From contig NZ_PPHF01000165.1 in assembly GCF_002904335.1 (NCBI RefSeq), positions 1 to 64,000 on the forward strand: 64,000 nucleotides of DNA, given 5' to 3'. This document shows positions 36,924-46,118 of this stretch, piece by piece. The DNA comes from Amycolatopsis sp. CA-126428 (GTDB taxonomy: Bacteria > Actinomycetota > Actinomycetes > Mycobacteriales > Pseudonocardiaceae). The position numbers and the translations under genes are program-made. Within the stretch, counting starts at the first letter, position 1, and each line of letters opens with the position of its first letter. The notes under the pieces are model-generated. The model worked only from the letters and a program-made list of their open reading frames with translations, did no database searches and had not been told where the DNA came from.

Positions 36924-37721
36924 GTGAAGGACACCACTGGCGTGATCGCGGATCTGACCGCGGAGGCCGCCGAAGTCGACGCACTCGTCGCCGGCCTGAG
37001 CGAAGAGGAGTGGGACACGCCCACCCCGGCGCCGGGCTGGCACGTCCGGCACCAGATCGGGCACCTCGCGTTCATCTTCCGGATCGCCGGCCTTTCGGCA
37101 GCGCAGCCGGACGCCTTCGTCGAGATGGCCAAGGCTTCCGCCGCGGTCGGGTTCGAGAAAGCGGTCGAAGGCGCGCTGCAGGAGTACATCCACGACCCGG
37201 CGGAGGTCCTCCTGGGCCGCTGGCGCGCCGAGCGCGACACGGCGATCAAGGCCCTCGCGGCCGTGCCCGGCGACCAGCTGGTGCCGTGGCTGGTCAACCC
37301 GCTGCCGCCGTACGTGCTGGCGTGCGCCGGGATGATGGAGGTGTTCGGGCACGGCCAGGACATCGCCGACGCACTGGGTGTCCGTCCGAAGCGGACGGAC
37401 CGGATCAAGCACCTGGCCGGGTTCGCCGTGCGGGTCCGGGACTTCGGCTACGAGGCGCGGAACCTGACGCCGCCGGACGAGGAGTTCCGGTTCGAGCTCA
37501 CCGCCCCTTCGGGCGCGGAGTGGACGTTCGGGCCGGCGGACGCGACCCAGCGGATCATCGGCAGTGCCGAGGACTTCTGCCTGCTCGTCACCCGGCGGCG
37601 GCACCGCTTCGACCTCGACCTGCACGCGACGGGCACGCTGGCCGACCAGTGGCTCGACATCGCCCAGGCCTACCGCGGGGCGGCGGGCGAGGGACGACGT
37701 CCGGGCCAGTTCGACGCCTGA
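36924..37721 (+). CDS. Mycothiol-type (maleylpyruvate isomerase family) enzyme in the PKSE locus
   Basis: A 265-residue protein. The N-terminal DinB-like bundle has the metal-site block PAPGWHVRHQIGHLAF and, later, FGHGQDIADALGV. The C-terminal small domain has FRFELTAPSGAEWTFGP and AEDFCLLVTRRR. It is a paralogue of the gene at 21412-22110. GTG start at 36924 after GGGGAGAGGACAGACAG; an in-frame GTG at 36840 would overlap the previous stop but lacks a ribosome site. In an enediyne-type locus a mycothiol-linked enzyme could act on thiol-reactive intermediates, which is an inference. Confidence 0.72.
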   Translation: MKDTTGVIADLTAEAAEVDALVAGLSEEEWDTPTPAPGWHVRHQIGHLAFIFRIAGLSAAQPDAFVEMAKASAAVGFEKAVEGALQEYIHDPAEVLLGRWRAERDTAIKALAAVPGDQLVPWLVNPLPPYVLACAGMMEVFGHGQDIADALGVRPKRTDRIKHLAGFAVRVRDFGYEARNLTPPDEEFRFELTAPSGAEWTFGPADATQRIIGSAEDFCLLVTRRRHRFDLDLHATGTLADQWLDIAQAYRGAAGEGRRPGQFDA

Positions 37722-37974
37722 GTCCCTTGTGGACAATGCGGGTCCTTGTCCGGTCGTGCTGTTGATCCGGCCACCGGCAGGAACAGAAGAAGACGGTCCG
37801 CATCGCCCGGGGATGCTGGACTGAACGGCCCGGTAGCCCGGGCTACCGGGCAGCGGCGGCGCCGCCAGACGGAGACAGGCCGGCGGCGGGACCTCGGGTC
37901 CCGCGCCGGCGGACATCGGGGACCCGAAAGTTCCCGTGATTACGGGGCTCGAGAGCCAGTGGGAGTGCGGTGGC
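37722..37974. promoter_or_regulatory. PKSE upstream region with a 24-base perfect palindrome
   Basis: No gene is seen in these 253 bases. A perfect palindrome (half-site GCCCGGTAGCCC, 37828-37851) is followed by a hairpin with arms GCGGGACC and GGTCCCGC (37886-37904) about 70 bases before the PKSE start. Either could be an operator or an attenuator. The element separates the PKSE sub-operon from the upstream oxidoreductase genes. Confidence 0.5.
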
Positions 37975-40900
37975 ATGAGCGTAGAGCGGATTTCGATCGT
38001 CGGTATCGGCCTCCGATATCCCGACGCGAGTTCTCCGGAGGACCTCTGGGAAAACGTCCTGGCCGGGCGCCGGGCGTTCCGCAGGCTGCCGGATGAACGG
38101 ATGAACCGGGCGGACTACTACTCGTCCGACCCCAAAGCGCCTGACCGCTTCTACGCGCAGAAAGCTGCCGTGCTGCGGGACTACGAGTTCGACCGGGTGG
38201 CGCACAAGGTCGCCGGCAGCACCTTCCGGTCGACCGACACGACGCACTGGCTGGCCCTCGACGTCGCGGCGCAGGCCCTGGCCGACGCCGGGTTCGCCGA
38301 GGGCGAAGGCGCCCCGCGGCAGAGCACCGGTGTCGTCATCGGCAACAGCCTGACCGGGGAGTTCTCCCGGGCGAACATCATGCGGCTGCGCTGGCCGTAC
38401 GTCCGCCGCACGATCGCCGCGGCGCTGACCGAGCGCGGCTGGGAGGACGACGACACCGCGGACTTCCTGCGGCAGCTCGAGGTCCAGTACAAGGAGCCGT
38501 TCCCCGAGATCAACGAGGACAGCCTCGCCGGCGGCCTGGCGAACACCATCGCCGGTCGCGTGTGCAACCACTTCGACTTCGCCGGCGGCGGGTACACCGT
38601 CGACGGCGCCTGCTCGTCTTCGCTGCTTTCGGTGGTGACCGCGGCCAACGCGCTCGTCCAGGGCGACCTCGACCTCGCCGTCGCCGGCGGTGTCGACCTC
38701 TCGATCGACCCGTTCGAGGTGATCGGGTTCGCGAAGACCGGCGCGCTGGCCAAGACCGAAATGAAGGTCTACGACGCCGGCTCCAACGGCTTCTGGCCCG
38801 GCGAGGGCTCGGGCATGCTGGTCCTGATGCGCGAGAGCGACGCGGTCGAGCAGGGCAAGCGGATCTACGCGTCGATCGGCGGCTGGGGCGTCTCCTCCGA
38901 CGGCAAGGGCGGCATCACGCGGCCCGAGGCGGCCGGGCACCGGCTGGCGCTCAAGCGCGCCTACGACCGCGCCGGCTACGGCGTCGAGACCGTCTCCTAC
39001 TTCGAGGGGCACGGCACCGGCACCGCGCTGGGCGACGCCACCGAGATCGAGGCGCTGTCCACCGCCCGCCGGGACGCCGACCCGCTGGCCGCGCAGGCCG
39101 CGCTGTCGACGATCAAGGGCAACATCGGGCACACCAAGGCCGCGGCCGGCGTGGCCGGCCTCATCAAGGCGACGCTGGCGGTGTACCACCAGGTCATCCC
39201 GCCGGCCACCGGGCACTTCGTGCCGCACGAGTCGCTCACCGGCTCCTCGGCCCGGATGTACGTCCCGGGCGCCGCGGCACTGTGGCCGGAAGACCAGCCG
39301 GTCCGCGCCGGGGTGTCCGCGATGGGCTTCGGCGGGATCAACTCGCACATCACGGTCACCGAGGCGCCGACCGCGTCCCGCCGCCGCGAACTCGACGAGC
39401 GGGCCCGCGCACTGGTCGCCGGCCGGCAGGACGCCGAGCTGCTGCTGTTCGACGCCGACGACGTCGCGACCCTGCGCGGGAGCATCGTCGCGACGCTGGA
39501 AATCGTGCCGAAGCTGTCGTTCGCCGAGCTGACCGACCTCGCCGGCTCGCTGGCCGGGGAGCTGTCGGGCAAGCCGGTGCGCGCCGCGGTCGTCGCGGGC
39601 AACCCGGAGCAGGCCGAGCGGAAGCTGACCAAGCTCCTCGAAGAGCTCGAGTCGGGCGACGCGGTCTTCGACGGCAACGACGGCATCTTCGCGAGCAGCC
39701 GGACCTCCGCGCCGAAGATCGGCTACCTGTTCCCGGGCCAGGGGTCCGGACAGGGCGGGGACAGCGCGCTGCGCCGCCGGTTCACCGCGGCCGACGAGAT
39801 CCACCACATCGCCGCGCTGCCGGTCACCGGCGACCAGATCGCCACCGAGGTGGCCCAGCCGCGGATCGTCACCGGCTCGCTGGCCGGGCTGCGCGTGCTG
39901 CGCTCGTTCGGCATCGAGGCCTCGACCGCCACCGGGCACAGCCTCGGCGAGCTGACCGCGCTGCACTGGGCCGGCGCGCTCGACGAGCGGTCGCTGATCG
40001 AGCTGGCGAAGATCCGCGGCAAGGTGATGGCCACGACGGCGGGCGAGGGCACCGGCGCGATGGCCGGGATCGTCGCTTCGCCCGGCCGCGTCGAAGCACT
40101 GGGCCTCGGCGACGACGTCGTCATCGCCGGGTACAACGCGCCCGGGCAGACCGTCATCTCCGGGCCCGCCGAGGCGATCGACCGCATCGTCGAGCAGGCC
40201 AAGGCCCAGGGCGTCGGCGCGACCCGGCTCAAGGTCTCGCACGCCTTCCACTCGCCGGCCGTCGAACCGGCCGCGAACGCGATGACCGAGCGGCTGGGCG
40301 AGTTCGACTTCTCCCGGCTGGAACGACCGGTCGTGTCCACCGTCAGCGGTGACGTCCTGCACGCCGCGGAGAACCTGCCCGAGCTGCTGCGCGAACAGAT
40401 CGTGCTGCCGGTCCGCTTCCGCGAGGCCGCCGCGAAGGTCGCCGAGCGCAGCGACCTGGTGGTCGAGGTCGGCCCCGGCCGGGTGCTGAGCGGCCTGTTC
40501 GAGGAGACCGTGCCGGAAACGCCGGTGCTGGCGATCGACACGGACAACGCGTCGCTGGCCGGCCTGCTCGGAGTCCTCGGCGCGGCCTACGCGCTCGGCG
40601 CGCGGGTTTCCCTGGACGCCCTGTTCACGGACCGCGTCATCCGGCCGCTGCCGGTCGACGGCGAATTCCGCTTCCTGGCCAGCCCGTGCGAAGCCGCCCC
40701 CTCGATCGACAGCGAACTCGCTGCCGAGCTGGCGGCGGAAAACGCGCAGGACGCCGAGGACGGCGCCGCGACCGAAGGCGACGGCACCTCGACGCTGGAC
40801 CTGCTGCGCAAGCTCGCCGCCGAGCACGTCGAGCTGCCGCTGGAGACGGTCACCGCCGACACGCACCCGCTCGACGACCTGCACCTGTCGTCGATCACGG

Positions 40901-43800
40901 TCGGGCAGCTGGTCAACGACGTCACCCGGGCGCTGGGCCGGCCCGCGCTGGAGGGGATGCCGAACTTCGCGACGGTCTGCCTCGGCGAGCTCGCCGAGAT
41001 GATCGACGAGCTGGCGGAGACGGAGAAGCCGGGCGATTCCTCCGGTTCGGAAGAGGCCCCGGGCGTCGGGCCGTGGGTCCGGCCGTTCGCGGTCGAGCAC
41101 GTGCCGGCGCCGCGGCCGGTCGCGGACCGCACCCCCGGGGACGCCCACGACGAATGGCAGGCCTTCTCGACGCCGGGGCACCCGCTGTCCGAGCCGCTGA
41201 AGGCCGCGCTCGCCGCGGCCGGCACCGGCGACGGCGTGCTGCTCTGCCTGCCGGCGGACTGCGACGCCGAGCACGTGGGCCTGTTCCTCGAGGCCGCCCG
41301 TGCCGTCATGGCCGCCCCCAACGGCACGCGGTTCGTGGTCGTGCACCACGGCTACGGCGCCGCCGGCCTGGCCAGGACCCTGCGGCTCGAGGACCCCTCG
41401 GCCAAGACGACGATCGTGGACCTCGCCGACCCGGCTCCCTCCGGCAAGGACGCGGTTTCCGAAGCCGTCCGCACCGTGGTGGCCGAGGTGGCCGCGACCA
41501 CGGACTTCACCGAAGCCCACTACAGCGCCGACGGAAAGCGCACGGTGCCGCGGCTGTCCGCGCTGCCGGCGCCGGAAGCCGGGCCGATCCGCGACTCGCT
41601 GGACGCCTCCGACGTCCTGCTCGTCACCGGCGGCGGCAAGGGCATCACCGCGGAGAGCGCGCTGGCGCTGGCCGAGGACTCCGGCGCCAGGCTGGCCCTG
41701 CTCGGGCGCAGCGACCCGGAGTCCGACACCGAGCTGGCGGAGAACCTCGACCGGATGGAGGCGGCGGGCATCCGCTACCGCTACGAGCGTGCCGACGTCA
41801 CCGACGCGGCGCAGGTCGCGGAGGCGGTCGCCCGGATCGACGCCGACCTCGGCCCGGTCACCGCGGTGCTGCACGGCGCCGGCCGCAACGAACCGGCTGC
41901 CCTCTTCAGCCTGACCGAGGACACCTTCCGCAAGACCCTCGCGCCGAAGATCGACGGCCTCAAGGCCGTGCTCGCCGCGGTGGACCCGGACAAGATCAAG
42001 CTCCTGGTCACCTTCGGCAGCATCATCGGCCGGGCGGGCCTGCGCGGTGAAGCGCACTACGCCACGGCCAACGACTGGATGACCGAGCTGACCGTGCGCT
42101 TCGGCCAGGAGCACCCGCAGGCGCGGGCGATCGCGCTGGAGTGGTCGGTCTGGTCGGGCACCGGCATGGGCGAGAAGCTCGGCGTCGTGTCCGCCCTGAT
42201 GCGGGACGGCATCACGCCGATCCCGACCGAGGAGGGCATCACCATCCTCCGCCAGGTGCTGGCCGACCCGGCCACCCCGTCGGTGCTGGTGGTCTGCGGC
42301 CGCACGTCGGGACTGGTCACGCTGCCGATCCAGCGGCGCGAGCTGCCGCTGACCCGGTTCGTCGACCGCGCGGTCGTGCACTACCCGGGGGTCGAGCTGA
42401 TCACCGAGGCCGACCTCTCCGACGGCAGCGACCCGTACCTGACCGACCACCTCCTCGACGGGAAGCTGCTGTTCCCGGCGGTGCTCGGCATGGAGGCCAT
42501 GACGCAGGCCGCGGCGGCGACGCTGGACCGCACCGGCACCCCGGTGCTCTCCGACGTCGAGTTCCTCCGGCCGATCATCGTCTCCCCGGGCGGGTCGACC
42601 ACGATCCGGCTGGCCACGCTGGCCCGGGACGCGGACACCGTGGACGTCGTCATCCGCAGTGACGAGACCGGCTTCAGCGCCGACCACTTCCGGGCGCGGC
42701 TGAGCTTCGCGCGGCCGGAGGAGCTCGGTGAGCGGGCCGCTCGTGACGTCGCGTTGCCGCCGGTCCCGGTGGAGCCGATCAGCGAGCTGTACGGCTCGGT
42801 CCTGTTCCAGGGCAAGCGGTTCCAGCGCGTCCTCGGCTACCGGCGGGCGAGCGCCCGGCACGCCGTCGCCGAGATCGCGACGACCGCGAACGTCAGCTGG
42901 TTCGCGCCGTTCCTGCCCCAGGAGCAGTTGCTGGCCGACCCCGGCACCCGGGACGCGATGATGCACGCGATCCAGTGCTGCGTCCCGGACGCGACGCTGC
43001 TGCCGCAGGGCATCGAGAAGCTGTACCTGGCCGAACCCGGCCGCCAGCACGACGAATTCGTCCTGCTGGACGCGAAGGAACGCTCCCAGGACGGCGACAG
43101 CTACGTCTACGACCTCGACGTGCGCAACCCGGACGGGACGCTGGTCGAGCGGTGGGAAGGGCTGCAGCTGCGCGCGGTCCGCAAGCGTGACGGCGCCGGG
43201 CCGTGGGTCCCGTCGATGCTCGGGTCCCACGTGGAGCGTGCCTGCGAGCGGCTGCTCGGCGGGACGCGGTCGGTGGTCCTCGAGCCCGACCCCGCCGGCC
43301 GGCCGGCGGAGGGCGTCGCCGAACGCCGGGCGCAGACCGCGCTGGCGGTGGGTCGCGCGGTCGACCACCCGGTCGAGATCCGCTACCGCCCCGACGGCAA
43401 GCCCGAGTGCGACGAGGGGAACGTCACCGCGTCGCACACCTCGCAGCTGACCCTCGCGGTCGCCGGCGCCGACCAGGTCGCCTGCGACATCGAGACGGCG
43501 GTCGAACGCACCGAAGAGGACTGGGCCGGGTTGCTGGGCGAGGAGCTCATCGCCCTCGGCCGGCTGCTGGCCGCGGACACCGGCGAGCCGATCAGCGTGG
43601 CCAACACGCGGGTCTGGAGTGCGGTGGAGTGCGTGCGCAAGACCGGCTCGATGACCCAGGCACTCACCGTGCGCCAGGTCGACGCCGACGGCTGGGCGCT
43701 GCTCGCCTGCGGCAACGCCCTGATCGCCACCTGGTCGACCACCGTCAACGACCGGACCGACCCGATCGTGTTCGCCGTGCTCCACGCGGAGGGGAACTGA
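37975..43800 (+). CDS. pksE: Enediyne-type iterative polyketide synthase (PKSE)
   Basis: A 1941-residue single-module iterative PKS. The KS comes first, with Cys213 in GACSSS and His346/His386 in EGHGTG and NIGHTK. The AT has Ser656 in GHSLGE. A short ACP has the phosphopantetheine site in DDLHLSSITVG (Ser972/Ser973), a position expected for PKSE proteins. The KR has GGGKGI at 1219 and Tyr1362. The DH hotdog has His1492. A C-terminal integrated phosphopantetheinyl transferase has CDIE (Asp1838, Glu1840) and SAVECVRK (about 1882-1889). This order is the hallmark of enediyne PKSs, which build a linear polyene from malonyl-CoA. ATG 37975 has GGGAG nine bases upstream. Confidence 0.93.
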   Translation: MSVERISIVGIGLRYPDASSPEDLWENVLAGRRAFRRLPDERMNRADYYSSDPKAPDRFYAQKAAVLRDYEFDRVAHKVAGSTFRSTDTTHWLALDVAAQALADAGFAEGEGAPRQSTGVVIGNSLTGEFSRANIMRLRWPYVRRTIAAALTERGWEDDDTADFLRQLEVQYKEPFPEINEDSLAGGLANTIAGRVCNHFDFAGGGYTVDGACSSSLLSVVTAANALVQGDLDLAVAGGVDLSIDPFEVIGFAKTGALAKTEMKVYDAGSNGFWPGEGSGMLVLMRESDAVEQGKRIYASIGGWGVSSDGKGGITRPEAAGHRLALKRAYDRAGYGVETVSYFEGHGTGTALGDATEIEALSTARRDADPLAAQAALSTIKGNIGHTKAAAGVAGLIKATLAVYHQVIPPATGHFVPHESLTGSSARMYVPGAAALWPEDQPVRAGVSAMGFGGINSHITVTEAPTASRRRELDERARALVAGRQDAELLLFDADDVATLRGSIVATLEIVPKLSFAELTDLAGSLAGELSGKPVRAAVVAGNPEQAERKLTKLLEELESGDAVFDGNDGIFASSRTSAPKIGYLFPGQGSGQGGDSALRRRFTAADEIHHIAALPVTGDQIATEVAQPRIVTGSLAGLRVLRSFGIEASTATGHSLGELTALHWAGALDERSLIELAKIRGKVMATTAGEGTGAMAGIVASPGRVEALGLGDDVVIAGYNAPGQTVISGPAEAIDRIVEQAKAQGVGATRLKVSHAFHSPAVEPAANAMTERLGEFDFSRLERPVVSTVSGDVLHAAENLPELLREQIVLPVRFREAAAKVAERSDLVVEVGPGRVLSGLFEETVPETPVLAIDTDNASLAGLLGVLGAAYALGARVSLDALFTDRVIRPLPVDGEFRFLASPCEAAPSIDSELAAELAAENAQDAEDGAATEGDGTSTLDLLRKLAAEHVELPLETVTADTHPLDDLHLSSITVGQLVNDVTRALGRPALEGMPNFATVCLGELAEMIDELAETEKPGDSSGSEEAPGVGPWVRPFAVEHVPAPRPVADRTPGDAHDEWQAFSTPGHPLSEPLKAALAAAGTGDGVLLCLPADCDAEHVGLFLEAARAVMAAPNGTRFVVVHHGYGAAGLARTLRLEDPSAKTTIVDLADPAPSGKDAVSEAVRTVVAEVAATTDFTEAHYSADGKRTVPRLSALPAPEAGPIRDSLDASDVLLVTGGGKGITAESALALAEDSGARLALLGRSDPESDTELAENLDRMEAAGIRYRYERADVTDAAQVAEAVARIDADLGPVTAVLHGAGRNEPAALFSLTEDTFRKTLAPKIDGLKAVLAAVDPDKIKLLVTFGSIIGRAGLRGEAHYATANDWMTELTVRFGQEHPQARAIALEWSVWSGTGMGEKLGVVSALMRDGITPIPTEEGITILRQVLADPATPSVLVVCGRTSGLVTLPIQRRELPLTRFVDRAVVHYPGVELITEADLSDGSDPYLTDHLLDGKLLFPAVLGMEAMTQAAAATLDRTGTPVLSDVEFLRPIIVSPGGSTTIRLATLARDADTVDVVIRSDETGFSADHFRARLSFARPEELGERAARDVALPPVPVEPISELYGSVLFQGKRFQRVLGYRRASARHAVAEIATTANVSWFAPFLPQEQLLADPGTRDAMMHAIQCCVPDATLLPQGIEKLYLAEPGRQHDEFVLLDAKERSQDGDSYVYDLDVRNPDGTLVERWEGLQLRAVRKRDGAGPWVPSMLGSHVERACERLLGGTRSVVLEPDPAGRPAEGVAERRAQTALAVGRAVDHPVEIRYRPDGKPECDEGNVTASHTSQLTLAVAGADQVACDIETAVERTEEDWAGLLGEELIALGRLLAADTGEPISVANTRVWSAVECVRKTGSMTQALTVRQVDADGWALLACGNALIATWSTTVNDRTDPIVFAVLHAEGN

Positions 43801-43802
43801 AG

Positions 43803-44255
43803 ATGACCGGCTACTACGAGATCCGCCACACGGTCGGCTTCGAAGAGACCAACCTGGTGGGCAACGTCTACTACGTCAACTACGTGCGCTGGCAGGGCCG
43901 GTGCCGCGAGATGTTCCTGAAGGACAAGGCACCCGCGGTGCTCGAAGAGGTCCGGCACGACCTCAAGCTGTTCACCCTCAAGGTGGAATGCGAGTTCTTC
44001 GCCGAGATCACGGCGTTCGACGAGCTGTCCATCCGGATGCGGCTGGAGGAGCAGACCTCGACGCAGATCCAGTTCGCCTTCGACTACGTCCACCTCACCG
44101 AAGACGGTGAGGAGCGGCTGGTGGCGAGGGGACGGCAGCGCATCGCCTGCATGCGCGGGCCCAACACGAACACCGTGCCGTCGCGGGTCCCCGAGCAGCT
44201 GCAGAAGGCGCTGGAGCCCTATTCGACGGCGGCGGTCAACGGCAAGGGAGCCTGA
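43803..44255 (+). CDS. tebC: Enediyne-type hotdog thioesterase (TEBC/E10)
   Basis: A 150-residue single hotdog-fold thioesterase with the enediyne-TE block NLVGNVYYVNYVRWQGRCREMFL near residue 18 and the LKVECEFFAEITAFDELSIRMRL strands. It should release the nascent beta-keto polyene from the PKSE ACP. The start lies two bases after the PKSE stop, the pairing seen in characterised enediyne clusters. The length is normal. The stop is one base before the flavin-reductase GTG. Confidence 0.92.
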   Translation: MTGYYEIRHTVGFEETNLVGNVYYVNYVRWQGRCREMFLKDKAPAVLEEVRHDLKLFTLKVECEFFAEITAFDELSIRMRLEEQTSTQIQFAFDYVHLTEDGEERLVARGRQRIACMRGPNTNTVPSRVPEQLQKALEPYSTAAVNGKGA

Positions 44256-44256
44256 C

Positions 44257-44832
44257 GTGGGCCACGAAACGGAGGCCGCCGAACGGGCCCACGTGCTGAA
44301 GCGGGTGCCGACGTCCTCGTCACGCCGCGGGATCTCGGCCCAGTCCGGGCTGCGCCAGGCCTTGGGGCAGTTCGCGACCGGGGTGACCGTGCTGACGGCG
44401 GGCGGCGAGGACGCGCACGGGATGACCGCGAACGCGTTCACGTCGGTGTCGCTCGAACCGCCGATGGTGCTGTGCTGCGTGTCGAAGGCGGCCCGGATGC
44501 ACTCGTCGATCGTCACGGCGGGCTCGTTCGGGGTGAACATCCTGGCCGCCGAGCAGGAAGACGTCTCGAAGTACTTCGCCGACTGGCGGCGTCCCGGCGG
44601 GATGGCGCAGTTCGAAGCGGTCGGGTACACGACGGGCCGGAAAACGGGGTCGCCCCTGCTCACCGGCGCACTGGCGTGGCTGGAGTGCGAGCTGGCCGAG
44701 GTGCTGGAAGGCGGCGACCACTCGATCTTCCTCGGGCAGGTCGTCGCCACCAGCCGCGGCACCGGCGAGCAGGCGCTCGTCTTCTACGGCGGCGGTTACC
44801 ACCGGATCGACGGCCACGCCCGCGCGGCCTGA
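44257..44832 (+). CDS. Flavin reductase-family (E6-like) protein
   Basis: A 191-residue FMN-binding split-barrel flavin reductase. FRQALGQF-like ALGQFATGVTVLTAG, the flavin-contacting TANAFTSVSLEPPMVLCC, GSFGVNILA and the C-terminal HSIFLGQVV...YGGGYHRI are all in place. It would supply reduced flavin to a two-component monooxygenase. Such a gene is part of many enediyne cassettes. It is adjacent to the thioesterase with a one-base gap. GTG start with AAGGGAG eight bases upstream. No dedicated monooxygenase partner is obvious nearby. Confidence 0.88.
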   Translation: MGHETEAAERAHVLKRVPTSSSRRGISAQSGLRQALGQFATGVTVLTAGGEDAHGMTANAFTSVSLEPPMVLCCVSKAARMHSSIVTAGSFGVNILAAEQEDVSKYFADWRRPGGMAQFEAVGYTTGRKTGSPLLTGALAWLECELAEVLEGGDHSIFLGQVVATSRGTGEQALVFYGGGYHRIDGHARAA

Positions 44833-44847
44833 GGGGAGGGAAAGGTC

Positions 44848-45909
44848 ATGCTGATCGCGGTCACCGGCGGCACCGGCTTCCTCGGTGCCCACACGGTCGC
44901 GGCGCTGCTGCGGCGGGGGCACCGGGTCCGGCTGCTCGCCCGGGACGCGAGCGGCGTGGCCCGCGCACTGGCCGGGCTCGGCACCGATTCGTCCACTGTG
45001 GACGTCCAGGTCGGCGACGTCGCGGACCCCGCGGTGGCCGGGCGGCTGGTGGCCGGGGCGGACGCGCTGCTGCACGCGGCGGGCGTCTACACCTTCGACA
45101 GCAGGCGGAAGGCCGAGCTGTGGCGGGTGAACGCCGAAGGCACCGAGGTCGTCCTCGGCGCCGCCCGGCGGGCGGGGACCGGCCGGATCGTGCACGTCTC
45201 GACGGTCGGGGCGCTCTACCCGACGGACCGGCCGGCGATCGGGCCGGCGAGCCCGGTCGGCGAGCCGCGGGAGCCCTACCTCGCGTCGAAGGCCGCGGCC
45301 GAGCGGATCGCGCGGCAGCACCGGGCCGGCGGCGCGCCCGTAACCATCACCTACCCGCCGGCGCTGCTCGGGCCCCACGACCCGCACCTCGGCGACCAGA
45401 ACGCGCGGCTGCGGGACCTGCTGCGCGGGCTGATGCCGATCTGGCCGTCCGGTGGCCTGCCCATCGGCGACGTCCGGGACTCCGCCGAGCTGCACGCGAG
45501 GCTGCTCGGGGAGCCCGCGACGGCCGCGCCCGCGGCGTTCGGGCCGGGCCGCTTCCTGACCACGCGCGAGTACCTCGCCGCGGCGCGGTCGGCGACCGGG
45601 CGGCGCCTGCCGGCGGTCTTCCTGCCACCGGCGGCGATGGCGCCGGTCGGGCGGCTGGCCGACCTGGTGCAGCACGCCTGGCCGTGGCACATCCCGGCCG
45701 AGTACGGCGCGATCTACGTCTGCGCCACCGCCGCCCCCGTCGACGGGGACGCACCCACCGGAGGCGTCCGGGCGCGGCCCGCCGGCGACACCGTGCGCGA
45801 CACGGTGGCCTGGCTGCACGCCACCGGACGGCTCACCGCGCGGCAGGCGGGTGCCGCCGCGCGGCCGGAAACCGCGGCGCGGATCCCCGCGCAACCGCGA
45901 ACGCAGTGA
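44848..45909 (+). CDS. NAD-dependent epimerase/dehydratase (extended SDR)
   Basis: A 353-residue extended short-chain dehydrogenase with the NAD(P) motif TGGTGFLG at residues 6-13 and the catalytic YLASK (Y-x3-K) near residue 150. The C terminus has an unusual hydrophobic, proline-rich stretch (PAVFLPPAAMAPVGRLADLV). It resembles dihydroflavonol-reductase-like or 3-beta-HSD-type SDRs more than NDP-sugar enzymes, so ketone reduction on the polyketide is likelier than sugar chemistry. ATG start with GAGGGGAGGG nearby, 15 bases after the flavin reductase. Confidence 0.82.
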   Translation: MLIAVTGGTGFLGAHTVAALLRRGHRVRLLARDASGVARALAGLGTDSSTVDVQVGDVADPAVAGRLVAGADALLHAAGVYTFDSRRKAELWRVNAEGTEVVLGAARRAGTGRIVHVSTVGALYPTDRPAIGPASPVGEPREPYLASKAAAERIARQHRAGGAPVTITYPPALLGPHDPHLGDQNARLRDLLRGLMPIWPSGGLPIGDVRDSAELHARLLGEPATAAPAAFGPGRFLTTREYLAAARSATGRRLPAVFLPPAAMAPVGRLADLVQHAWPWHIPAEYGAIYVCATAAPVDGDAPTGGVRARPAGDTVRDTVAWLHATGRLTARQAGAAARPETAARIPAQPRTQ

Positions 45910-45926
45910 CGGAAGGAGTTCCCGCG

Positions 45927-46118
45927 ATGACCGCAAACAGCGAAGCCACCGGTGCCTTCGGAGTCGTCCGGCCGATGCCCGGCCCCGTGCCGAGCGAGCC
46001 GCCGGCCGAGGTGCCGATCCGCCCGGTGCCCCGGCTCGGCCGCGGCATCGTGTGGTCCGACATCGTCGCCGAGATCGCCCGGGACGCCGACGAACCCGGG
46101 ATGAGGGATGCCGCGTGA
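45927..46118 (+). CDS. Small proline-rich protein, coupled to the carboxylase gene
   Basis: A 63-residue protein I do not recognise. The first half is Pro-rich (PMPGPVPSEPPAEVP) and the second half is a predicted acidic helix (VWSDIVAEIARDADE). It has no Cys, signal peptide or membrane segment. The start is good (GGAAGGAG eight bases before ATG) and the stop overlaps the carboxyltransferase GTG (GTGA), so it is genuinely expressed with it. It could be an accessory of the carboxylase or a small docking protein of the pathway. Confidence 0.6.
   Translation: MTANSEATGAFGVVRPMPGPVPSEPPAEVPIRPVPRLGRGIVWSDIVAEIARDADEPGMRDAA

Noticed and set aside
37843..43785. Very long minus-strand open frame opposite the PKSE gene
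   Set aside because: The translation is low-complexity and Arg/Gly/Asp/Val-rich, mirrors PKSE codon bias, and has no domains. It is a shadow of high third-position G+C.
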